A program made the translations under genes and the position numbers. The notes under the pieces were generated by a model. It was not told the DNA's origin and made no database searches. It worked only from the letters and a program-made list of their open reading frames with translations. 64,000 nucleotides of DNA from Pleurodeles waltl (lineage: Eukaryota > Chordata > Amphibia > Caudata > Salamandridae), in NCBI RefSeq assembly GCF_031143425.1, contig NC_090444.1, positions 1,315,035,324 through 1,315,099,323 on the forward strand. The letters run 5' to 3'. Positions 52,301 to 62,774 of this stretch are shown piece after piece. Position 1 is the first letter of the stretch. Each line of letters opens with the position of its first letter.

Positions 52301-53389
52301 ATTTATAAATCAGGTTAGCACGTCAGCATGCTGGCATGCCGCACACATGAGGGGAGGAGAGGATGAGAGAGGAGCACAGCAGGCATGGTCATGAGAGGCA
52401 ACGCGAGAGGAGGTGGGCCGTGGGCTGCAGGGCCATGGGCCGTGGATTGGGCGAAGCTGTGTAAGGCCATGCAAGTGGGGCAGGTAGGCGTGCCATTGAG
52501 CAGTAGATCTTCGGACCCTGTGCACGATGCCCACTGCCGCATCTCCCAGTCCTGGTCACTACTGGGCCCTGTTAAAGACCCGTTGCCTGCCGCCCGTTGT
52601 TGCTGCGGCTGCCATATTTGCCATTGCCACCGCCAGCCCAGTAGCTCACAGTCAGCACAGCCCTCCCAGAAGCAAGAGGAGTAAGGATTTGTGGAAGAGT
52701 GGTGAGATAGGGAGACATCTTTAAGGCTTAGAGCCCCGGGTTCTGCCGAGGGGCGCGGAGATGGCCGGCAGGTGGCAGGTGTGGCTTGCACCCATGATGG
52801 GCCTGTCTTGCTGCCATACCCCTCCACGCTCGGCCCCATTTGACCTGGGAGCTCGGAGCCTATTGCTGAGCACTAGCTGGCCACTGCTTATCAGTTTGAT
52901 GTCCTGGGGACCACTGTCTATGGCTTGGGCTCGTTGGGCCCAAGCCATAGACCATGGCCGGGGAGGTTCGCAAGCAGATGGACTAACAGTACTTAATAAA
53001 CAGTTGGGCCACCAGTGTGCTTAGTCATTGATCACCAGTAGGAAGCGCTGTGCAAGGGCACTTTCCATCACGCTGCTGGCACCCAAGATATTGACATTGC
53101 TTACAGGGCTTAATGTCCAGGCCCATAATTGTTTTATCTTGTCTTGATACCTTGTCCTTTTACCTTCTTCCCAAGATGTGCACGCTCATGCCCCCTCCCC
53201 CAATAATAACTCTAACCTGGCAGGGTGTGGCAGCGTTGTCTAGTGGACTCCAATTATTGCCCCCAGGGGCACCTGCCGGTGGACTTTTGACTCCGGCAGG
53301 TGCCCGTGGGGGCAATGATTCCATCACGATGATAACATTACTTTAACACTCATTGGCTGCCCTCCGTCTCTAATCATTGCAGCACCAAT
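52301..53389 (+). other. GC-rich region, probable LINE 5' untranslated region
   Basis: Composition shifts to GC-rich at about 52310. The overlapping frames on both strands have no motif. Palindromes occur at about 52918-52952 ('ctatggcttgggc' with its complement) and at 53256-53316. Its position directly before the ORF1 start of the downstream LINE suggests a 5' untranslated region, but this is inferred from position only. Confidence 0.4.
53256..53316. repeat. 24-bp-arm hairpin
   Basis: Arms at 53256-53279 and 53293-53316 are reverse complements with one mismatch, separated by 13 bases. The arm begins 'attgcccccaggggcacc'. It lies about 75 bases upstream of the LINE ORF1 start. Confidence 0.9.
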
Positions 53390-55900
53390 ATGAGCTCTGG
53401 CAAGGTGTGTGGCACAATCAAATCCATCAAGAAACATGGGGCTACGGTTAAAGCCAAATCAACAGATCTCCTAGGAATCAGTGAGTCTTCCCTTGCTACA
53501 CCAATCATAATTACAAATGGCCCCAGGAAGGCAAAAATTAAAGACTTCCTAAAATCGCCAATGACTCCAGTGGTGTTACAGCAAGGTAGTGCGCCTAGAA
53601 GATTCTGATCATAACCGGAGCTGATTGAGGAGGAGATCAGCCAGTCAATTAGCCACATCAACTTTTAGTTAAAGCCCAAGTACACCTAAGTGAAAATGAG
53701 CAACCATTCAGGGGGGTGCAACCTTGCTCAATCATTGATAAAGTCTCCCTCTTTGGTCCTCGACTCCAGTCAGGGCAACTTTTCACTAGAAAATCCTTTG
53801 GCAGCCCCAGTGACATGGCAGGAGCTCCTATTGAGCCTTTTTGAAGACATCCACAATGGCTCAAGGGAGCAGCTTAATACCACAGCCAACTCTGGACCCA
53901 AAAATGATTATAACATCTTGCTTTCTATATTTAAGCTTCAGCAGTCCAACAGCAAAATGCAAGCCGAAACCAGCCCAAAGGCCAAGTCAAGCACCAGCCC
54001 TCAGGTCAAACTTAGCCATGCAGGATGACTCAAGCCTAACATCAGCTCTTCTTTTGACAAGGTGATGATGAGAGAGGCTGATATCCACGCCTACAGCAAC
54101 ACTATGGGCAACAGTGCACTTGTACCACCTTCCCTGTGCTCCTTTCCTGAACATAATGGAGGTGATTTCATTGGCTCTATCACTCCACTCAGAAAAGCTT
54201 GAAATCCAAGTAGACTTATTGAACTCTTTAGCTACCCACATTGTCGCCATTGATCAAAAACTCCAGGACCTAAACTCTTTGATCAGGCAGGGGCAAAAAG
54301 ATTCTGATACTGCCTATCAATTATGTCAATGTTCTTCTTTCTTGGACCATCTAAAAAAGCTGCCAAAAAGGCTAAGGCAGGCACTAAGCATGGATACATT
54401 CCAGTAGGCATCCTCACTCAACCCCTACCAGCAGGACCATCAGCTCACAGAAAAGGAAGCTGTGCCAAATATTAAGGCAGAGGAAGTTGCAGAAATATCT
54501 GATAAACAGATAAATGGGGAACTTAAGCCATCATTGGTGCACCACAGCATGGATTGTCTCAAATTTCAAAACCGTTCTTGATAAAAAAGAGTGCAGAAAC
54601 CTCTATAGAAAGTGAGGAACACCAAGCAGAAAAGACAAGCAGATGCTCCACAAAGCTCTTCTCAGCATCTCTCCATTCAATCTGGATCAGAGAGCCCACT
54701 GACCCCAAAAAAAGTGAAACCCCAGCAGGAGTCACTTCTTGTTTATCCATTATTCCAAAAAAAAGTACACTTCCCCGACCACCTCAAACGAAAAGACGCT
54801 GGTCATTCCAGTCAAGAAATAAGGGCACTTCCTTCAATTGATTAAAACAAGTACTCATCTGCTTCTGCCAGCACACCTGATAAGGTGTCCTCCATGCCTA
54901 CTTGCACCAAGAGGCTGCACAATGGCGATCAAGGTTCTAGCATTATCCCTAACGGTCAACAGGATGAAATAATCCCTTCAATTACCACCTGGGATTCCTC
55001 AAGCCAAGTCTCTCCTCCACATGCTAGATTGCTAGCTCATTCCATTAATACTGCCATAACGGGTCTTAGAGAAGAGGAGTAAGGCCAGCATCTCAAGCCA
55101 TCGATGCAAAAACAAAAGAATCCAGTCCACTTCAACTGGTTATCTTTGCCAGGACCAATAACTTCGTCCCACTTGATTTCACCACTATCAGGAGTTTTAT
55201 CAAATCAACAAGTCAGGAGGGCCTCACTTGAACAAAGTCAGCAGCTAGCGCATAATACAGGACTAAGAGAATTCCAGCATCGTTTGGAACAAGGACCTGG
55301 GTTTGTCACCCTGCCCAGGCATGAGGTCTATTCTCGATCCGAAGTGGTCTTAAAAGACGACTCACTGACATTTGACAAGATCCCATGTTACAGGACCAGG
55401 GGACTGCATGACATTTTAAATAGGGCTGCCGTTCTAAAATTGGCCCGGTCCCTAGAGAACCTCAAATGTTTGAACTCAGAGCACATTGAACGCATATAGT
55501 TTAACCCAACTCATGTCCCATTGGTAGCAAAATAATGGTAGTCACATGGTCTTATGCAAGAACTGCCACAAATGTATTGCAACATAGGGAGACTTTTCTA
55601 AGATGAATTGAGAAGGCCATGTGCAGAACCTTATCCCAGCAATCTTCTTTCACAGCAGAGTCAAAAAATTAAAGGTGGTACATCTAAAATTGATGTGTTA
55701 CAGGGAGAAATTGGCCCTACAGGGAGAAATTGGCCCTACAGAGCCTGCCTGCTGCCCGCGGCAGAATCTGAACATCCAACAAGTCACTGCTCCAGGAGCC
55801 CCAAAATATACAAGGCAAATCTCCCAATATACAGAATTGGGTTCTGTGGTGGGAGGGCATGAGGGCAGTTTGAATGCAAAATTGCACGGGAGGTAGCAAA
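53390..55900 (+). pseudogene. LINE ORF1-like region, broken
   Basis: It starts at ATG 53390 with a 72-codon frame rich in Lys and Ser ('KIKDFLKSP'). Further broken frames continue to about 55890, including Gln/Ser/Pro-rich segments and a region at 55104-55499 ('YRTRGLHDILNRAAVLKLARSL'). Its position just before a LINE endonuclease makes it the presumed ORF1 (RNA-binding chaperone) region, but I recognise no RRM, coiled-coil or zinc-knuckle domain. A local duplication ('cagggagaaattggccctac' twice, 55700-55740) is visible. Confidence 0.5.
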
Positions 55901-56220
55901 GGACTGCAATCTTTAACTCTGAGCTCCTAGAACGTGTCTGGCCTTAGTAGCAAAGTGGGTGAGAAGGATTTGATCTCCTACCTTCAAAACTTTGATATCC
56001 TGTTTTTGCAGGAAACCCGGATGGGAAGGCCGACTCCAATTACTGGTTTTAAGGAATATCACTTAGAGGCGACAAACATTTGACAGGGAGGTAGAGCCTC
56101 TGGAGGACTGTATCCTTACATCAGATCTTATCTTGAATGGCACCAAGAACAAATTGACCTGGGATTAACATGGACACAATGAGTGAAACTCACCACTACG
56201 AACTATAGACAGTGACTTTA

Positions 56221-56892
56221 GGGCCAGATGTATCAAAATCCCATTATGCAGTACCATAAATAGAGAATTTCACAAAATCGCTATTTAGGGGATTCACAAT
56301 GGTATGTAACAAAATAGCAAATCCCTAATAGTGATTCCTACAGAATCGCAATTAGGGAATCGCTATTTGAGATTGTGACTCCATTCGTTCCTCTTGGCCC
56401 ATATGTGTGAATGGTTTTGCATTACTTAAATTTCGATTTCGTTTAAGGAAATCGCAAAATTGGGAAATGCAAAACCAAGAGTGCTGAGGGCCTAAAGCGC
56501 CCTTTGATGCATCCCGAAAATAATTTGTGCATGTGTAAAGCGCACACAAGCACTAAAGACATGTATGCGCCACATGGCACTTTAAAAGTGCATTTCAATG
56601 CATTTTTTAAAATTGCACATGGTTACCACCAACTTGGAGTTGGTGGTAATAGCATTTCCTAAATGCCCATTTCACATTTAGGAAATGCTTGTTACATGTG
56701 CTTAGGGAATCGCTAATTGCGATTCCCAATTTGGAGTCGCAATTTTAGGGAATTGCAAAAAGACTGCGATTCCCTAAAATGGGACTGTCAATGCCTTTCA
56801 TACATTTGGAAAGGTACTTTTGCATTCTCAAAAGGTGGAATTTAGCGATTTGCACTGTTTGAGAATGCAAAAGCCTTTGATACATGTGGACC
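56221..56892. mobile_element. PIF/Harbinger-type MITE nested in the LINE (672 bp)
   Basis: The ends 'gggccagatgtatcaaa' and, inverted, 'ggtccacatgtatcaaa' form the terminal inverted repeat. TTA on the left and TTG on the right are compatible with a 3-bp TSD altered at one base. The interior repeats 'agggaatcgc' and 'gcgattccc' type words in both orientations. It has no coding capacity and splits the LINE endonuclease. Confidence 0.8.
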
Positions 56893-59641
56893 TTGGTGTT
56901 TTAATTTGCAATGTATATATTCCCCCGAACAAGAAGATCAAGGCGGGAAGTCAGAAAGTTTAACAGTAATCCTCAAATCTCTACAGTATACTTTTCCCTA
57001 AGCACCCTTGGTGCTGTCAGGGGACTCCACTATGCACTTATTACAAGCTAAAATCCAATTAAGCAAAAATCCTTTAAAGAGCTCTATTAAAAAAATACCA
57101 CCAGTTTTTACAACCTTCAGTAGAGTCAACCAATATGGGAAAGCATGTGCCATGGTCCGGGCAAACATGGATCTTTACTCGCTCAATGGGTGCATCTTGC
57201 AAGACCAACCAGCAGCCTTCACCAGGATATCTAACAAACCTAGTTCAATCTTGGACTAAACATTTATTGATGCAGAGCTCTTATCTATCGTCACTCATTA
57301 TAGTGTAACAGCAAGAGTAGAGAGTGATCATAGTAGAGAGTAGAGAGTGATTTTCTCCACATGTGAAGATGCTGCTTTGTCCATCCAGAGCCACTCAAGC
57401 AAATGATTTGTCCATGATATCGAATGCTTATAATCTGCGGGGCTTTGCTTGGAAAGGAAACAGGGTGGAGTCGATTATGCACTTCATCTCAACCCTCATT
57501 TTTCAACAGAGCTCCAACAAGAGTCATCTTTGTTTCAGTCTTGGGAGAACTTGACTTCTGCACTTATAGCACATGTTTCAGCAAATACCACCCAATACCA
57601 CAATTAACATGAAAAGGGGCAGTGTGGTATTCAACATCACTCTTTCTGAAAAAAAGAGAAATAAACAGAGGGATAAGAAAGCTCTGGAAAACAGCTGACA
57701 CACAGCCAAGCCGTGGGGAAGCAAATTGCAAACCTAAGGTTAATTTACAGGAAAGCCATCTTGTCAGCAAAACAAACATATTTGACCATAGTATGGTTAA
57801 AGCTTCTCCAGTCAACGAGAATGAAAAATAGAAAGTCTTTTTGGGCTAATATCAAATGCAGGTATTTGTGAAGCGGACTGGATAAACCACATCACCTCTG
57901 TGCACTTGGGGCATCCGGCAGTAAATATGACATCAACAGCCTCCAGAAATGTTGGTAGCTCTTTTGCACCATCTCCCGCATCAACCCTTACAGAGGGTGC
58001 ATGGCTGAAAGAATCACAACTAAAGTTGACCCTTAAGAAATTGAGATCAGATGGGGCTCTCGGTCCGAACACCTCCCCAATACCCTGTTCAAACAGGAAC
58101 AACAATTTTGGGCCAGTTACTTTACTCCCCTGTTCCACCAGGCTTTTTCTACCAACTCCATTCTGACATCCTGGAGAGGCAGCATCCTGCATCCTGTATT
58201 CAAATCTGGCTCACGGTCTGACCAAGTTAATTATAGATTAATTGCCCTTATTGATGTTGAGGCTAAGATCTTTGCCCCCAATTTGTAAATGGACCTGGAA
58301 GCCTGAGCTGCAGTAAAAAAGATCATTCCAAAAACATAGAAGGCTTCAGGGCGCGAATGAACACAATGATTAATCTTCTAGCAGTTACTCTTCTCACCGA
58401 AAAAGCCATAAACAAATGTGCTAATCTTTATGCCTGCTTTGTTGATCTGAAAGCTGCATTCAACAGGGTCCTGAGACATCTGCTATGGGCAAAGATGGCC
58501 AGTCGGGGAGTTCCACCTAAGTTATTGGGGGTCGTGATTAACCTGTACTCAGACATCTGAGTACAGGTTAAAATTGGCAAGAGTGACAGAACCACCCGGA
58601 AGATAGCAACGCACCCCCGCCTTAAGCAGCGGTGCGTTCTTGCGCCAATCTTATTTACCATCTACACGGTGGACTTAGTCACATGCTTGTCGGAAGTTGA
58701 AAGTGACCTACCCAAGTTAGCAGGGGAACCAGTCTGATGCATACAATATGCGGATGACATTGTGCTATTAAGGCAGACGCCGATCGGCCTTCAGCGTTCA
58801 ATCTCTAAGCTGGCCGAATACATTAAAACTCTGGACCTGAAACTCAAATATAATAAAACAAAATAAATCCGCATCTCAGCCAATTCACGTGCTCCCCATC
58901 ACAAATATAGATGGAAAACCACCAGAAATCATTTGGAGCTGTTTAAGTCCTATGAATATCTGGGAGTCGTTCTGGATGCAAGATTATCATATAAGGAACA
59001 CTTACTCCATAGGAGAGCATTGTCCAAGTAATTACGATTTGCATTTAGCTTATTACAAAAAAAGCTTGGAAATACATCTCAGGACTATCTACTCCAGGTT
59101 ATCAGGGCTACATTGTTTCCCTTTCAAACCTATGGATCTGAATTATTGAAAGGGCATGAAGCATCCATCTTAAATCAGCTTCAATCGGTTTTGTTCAAAT
59201 GCATTTTCCACCTTCCACAACACATCTCACAAGCACAGGTGAGATTGGAGTCCAGCCTCTTTGATCAAGCCTCGGTCAGGCTGGGAGCAATCTTAAAATT
59301 GTGCAGGAAGCTTAAATCGGCATGAACAGATTCATTGGCCACTCAGTGCTGGCTGAAAATAGAGTCCCTGCCCAAGCAAAAAAAATAATGTCCAACTGTA
59401 ATCCAAAAAGCATTGGCCAGCTTAAATCTGACCAGCACTTGGGATTCACAAATCGGTTTTACAAAGTTTTTAAAAATTGCACTCTTGGGCATCAGATAAA
59501 GCTGAGTTGTCCGCAAAGGGGCATGGATGGACAGTTCTCCAGTCGTGGAATCAACAACCGTATCTTGTTAACCATATCTCATCACCCATTCAACATTCCC
59601 CTCTTTTATTGTGTATGGGCGCATTTCCATCAAAGGACCAA

Positions 59642-59709
59642 GGGCCAGATGTAGCAAAGGTTTTTCCCCATTCTGTGTCTATGGGAAAAAGTGTTTGTAC
59701 ATATGGCCC
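59642..59709. mobile_element. 68-bp miniature element nested in LINE ORF2
   Basis: It starts GGGCCAGATGTAGCAAA and ends TTTGTACATATGGCCC, close to the ends of the 672-bp MITE upstream. CAA flanks both sides (59639-59641 and 59710-59712), a perfect 3-bp TSD. It interrupts the LINE frame between 'SIKGP' and 'VPTWKQTW', which would otherwise be close together. Confidence 0.85.
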
Positions 59710-59994
59710 CAAGTTCCAACCTGGAAGCAAACTTGGTTAGACCCCTATTGCTGCCTATTCGGTTTACTAGAAGAAAGCATACTCCACTTTTTGTGCATCT
59801 GCACGACTGTCACCCGTTTTAGACAGCAGCTGATATGTCCTTCACCGAGGGCGATTCAGATTAATTCATGCAACCCTGCAGTGTTGGCGCTTTTAAATGG
59901 GTATAATATCCAGCTTGCTTGCCGGGCAACAAAATTCTTAGTGCAAGTCAGAAAGCTGCTTCTAACGCAATCAGCGCGGGCCGACGAAGCTTAA

Positions 59995-60358
59995 CGTTTG
60001 GCTCTATGTGACATCTTTTAGAGTATTGGCCCTGCTTTGCGAGCCCCTAAAGAGCTGTTGTGTGCGGGCCTTGTATAGTAAGCTGATGATGGATCCAGTA
60101 CAAAAATTGGCCCCCGGCACTATTTTTGCACTTCAGTACTTGGCCTCAGCTGTTATTATTGCAAACGGTCAAATTTTCATTCCACATTTTATAGGGTATT
60201 TCAGCGAGTATTGATTGATGGATGACAACACAGGTCTAATTGCAAGCTAAAAAGTGGCCTTCAAAGCTAATAGCGAGCTTAACACAATATAAGCCTTGGC
60301 CTTTACTATTTTTGCACTTTAGTGTTCAGTTATATCGGCTAATATTTTAAATTGTCAT
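59995..60358 (+). other. LINE 3' untranslated region and flank
   Basis: It follows the ORF2 end. Two related segments ('cactatttttgcacttcagt' near 60118 and 'tactatttttgcactttagt' near 60305) suggest a duplicated 3' tail. The Gypsy LTR begins at 60359. Confidence 0.5.
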
Positions 60359-61378
60359 TGTTAGACCTGACAGCCTTAGGGTAGTCACCCCTAACTTTTT
60401 GCCTGCCTCCCTCCTCGTTTTGGATACTGTTTTGCTGGTTTTTAGACTCTGCGCACTTTACCACTGCTAACCAGTGATAAAGTGTATATGCTCTCTCTCT
60501 GTAAACATGGTAACTTTGGATCATACCTGATTGAACTATTTAATCTACTTATAAGTCCCCAGTCATGTGCACTCCAGGTGCCTAGGGCATATAGATTAAA
60601 TGCTACTAGTGGACCTGCAGCACGGATTGTGCCACCCACTTAAGTAGCCCCTTTTCCTTGTCTCAGGCCTACCATTGCTAGGCCTGGGTGTGCAGTTTCA
60701 CTGCCACCTCGACTTGGCATTTAAAAGTACTTGCCAAGCCTAGAACTCCCCTTTTTCTGCATATAAGTCACCCTTAATGTGTGCCCTGGGTATCCCCTAG
60801 AGCAGGGTGCTGTGTAGGTAAAAGGCAGGACATGTACCTGTGTAGTTATATGTCCTGGTAGTGTAAAACTCCTAAATTCGTTTTTGCACTACTGGGAGAC
60901 CTGCTCCCTTCATAGGCTAACATTGGGGCTGCCCTCATACACTGTTGAAGTGGCAGCTGCTGATCTGAAAGGAGCAGGGAGGTCATATTTAGTATGGCCA
61001 GAATGGTAATACAAAATCCTACTGACTGGTGAAGTCGGATTTAATATTACTATTCTAGAAATGCCACTTTTAGAAAGTGAGCATTTCTTTGCACTTAAAT
61101 CCTTCTGTGCCTTACAATCCACGTCTGGCTAGGTTTAGTTGACAGCTCCTTGTGCATTCACTCAGACACACCCCAAACACAGGGTACTCAGCCTCACTTG
61201 CATACATCTGCATTTTGAATGGGTCTTCCTGGGCTGGGAGGGTGGAGGGCCTGCCCTCACACAAAGGACTGCCACACCCCCTACTGGGACCCTGGCAGAC
61301 AGGATTGAACTGAAAGGGGACCTGGTGCACTTCTTAGCCTCTCTTTGAAGTCTCCCCCACTTCAAAGGCACATTTGGG

Positions 61379-61385
61379 TATAAAG
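61379..61385 (+). promoter_or_regulatory. TATA box of the Gypsy LTR
   Basis: TATAAAG stands about 1 kb into the LTR. Transcription would begin near 61410, which places the CpG-rich repeat in the transcribed leader. Confidence 0.6.
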
Positions 61386-61734
61386 CAGGGCCTCTGCCCT
61401 ACCTCATCAGACACTTGCTGGAGAAGAAACCGGAACCAGAAACTACATCCTGCCAAGAAGAACTGCCTGGCTGCTCAAAGGACTCACCTGTCTGCTTTCT
61501 ACAAAGGACTGCTGTCTTGCTGTTGCCCTGCTGCCTTGCTGAACTCTTGTCTGGCTGTGAAAGTGCTCTCCAAGGGCTTGGATAGAGCTTGCCTCCTGTT
61601 CCTTGAAGTCTCAGGACCAAAAAGACTTCTTCCTTTCACTTGGACGCTCCGTGCGCCGAAAATTTCGACGCACAGCTTGTTTCGCGGCGAGAAAAACGCC
61701 GCACACCGACGCTGATCGACGCGACCCCCTCGGG

Positions 61735-62010
61735 ACGATCGAGACTTCGACGCACAACCTCGCAAGGACAAAGCCGCTCGACTTTCCAGGAGAAATCGAC
61801 GCGACGCCCACCGTGAGTGCGAAACTTTGACGCACGGCCTCGCAAGGACAACGCCGCCCGACTTCCAAGGAGAAATCGACGCGACGCCTGCCGTGAGACC
61901 AAACTTTCGACGCACGGCCTCGCAAGGACAACGCCGCCCGACTTCCAAGGAGAAATCGACGCGACGCCTACCGTGAGATCGAAACTTCGACGCGCAGCCC
62001 CGCAGAACGA
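61735..62010 (+). repeat. 80-bp CpG-rich tandem repeat in the LTR
   Basis: Units containing 'cgcac(aa/gg)cctcgcaagg' start at 61751, 61831 and 61911, exactly 80 bp apart, with a diverged unit at 61991. Each has several CpGs and an 'agaaatcgacgcgacgc' core. A 297-codon minus-strand frame over this area is a repeat by-product. Confidence 0.9.
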
Positions 62011-62616
62011 CGCGCAGCCGGAAAACAAGCAGGAGAATCCACGCACAGACCCGGGACATCTGGTAATCCCCACGATCCACAAAAGAGACTGTCTGCGCGC
62101 CGGAAAACGACGCCCGACTTCCCCGCGTGGAAAAGACCGACGCAAGTCTGTGTGTGCTGAGGAGAAATCGACGCACACACCCCTTTTTCCACGCATCTCT
62201 TCTCCTGTGGCCCTCTGAGGAGATTTTCAACCAGAAACCAGGTACTTTGTGCTTGAAAGACACTGTATTGCATTCTAAAGACTTAAGACACTTTATATCA
62301 CTTCCCTGTGATATTTCTACAATTTTCCATTGCAACTTTATTCTTTTTGACCTACAATTATCCTGATAAATATTATATATTTTTCTAAACACTGTGTGGT
62401 GTAGTTTTGTGGTGCTATATGGTGGTATTGTATGATTTATTGCACAAATACTTTACACATTGCCTTCTAAGTTAAGCCTGACTGCTCGTGCCAAGCTACC
62501 AGAGGGTGGGCACAGGATAATCTTGGATAGTGTGTGACTTACCCTGACTAGAGTGAGGGCTTTTGCTTGGACAGGAGGTAACCTGACTGCCAACCAAAAA
62601 CCCCATTTCTAACATT

Positions 62617-62634
62617 GGTGATCAGCGGTGAGGA
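62617..62634 (+). promoter_or_regulatory. Candidate primer-binding site
   Basis: TGGTGATCAGCGGTGAGG starts two bases after the LTR end, the usual place for a tRNA primer site beginning TGG. I cannot name the matching tRNA. Confidence 0.6.
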
Positions 62635-62774
62635 TAGGACTTGTATTTGTGCAGTGACATACAGTAGCTAAGTATCTCACTACCTACCCACAGTTGAAGG
62701 TCAACTTGGTTTTTATCTCTTTTTGAAAATCCGTTTTTTCCTGACAATTTTCAAAAACTAAATCCTCACTCAAC

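Larger units (their letters stand above)
55922..59994 (+). pseudogene. LINE ORF2: endonuclease, reverse transcriptase and C-terminal region
   Basis: The apurinic endonuclease begins near 55922 with 'NVSGLSSK' (the usual preceding Trp is a stop), 'LISYLQNFDILFLQET' and 'ITGFKEYH'. A MITE then interrupts. The endonuclease resumes with 'VYIPPNKK' at 56910. The RT starts at about 58010 with 'LGPNTSPI', 'RMNTMINLLAV', motif A 'CFVDLKAAFNRV' (58436), 'LAPILFTIYTVDLV', catalytic 'QYADDIVLL' (58747) and 'YEYLGVVLDARLSYKEHL' (58950). The C-terminal part has 'ESILHFLCICTTVTRFRQQLICP' near 59770. Numerous stops and shifts make it dead. The clade was not assigned. Confidence 0.75.
60359..62614 (+). repeat. 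5' LTR (2256 bp) of a Ty3/Gypsy-type element
   Basis: The termini TGTTAGA (60359) and TCTAACA (62614) are inverted. A TATAAAG box lies at 61379-61385, an 80-bp CpG-rich tandem repeat occurs downstream, and an AT-rich 'ataaatattatat' near 62368 may serve as a polyadenylation signal. The LTR is followed at once by a primer-binding-type TTGGTGATCAGCGG and then by gag. Its end matches the solo LTR at 40824-41775. The 3' LTR lies outside the window. Confidence 0.85.

Noticed and set aside
61499..62392. 297-codon open frame on the minus strand
   Set aside because: It is generated by the 80-bp CpG-rich tandem repeat (80 is not a multiple of 3, so the repeats are read in different frames) and by surrounding LTR sequence. 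There are no domains, and it lies antisense in an LTR.
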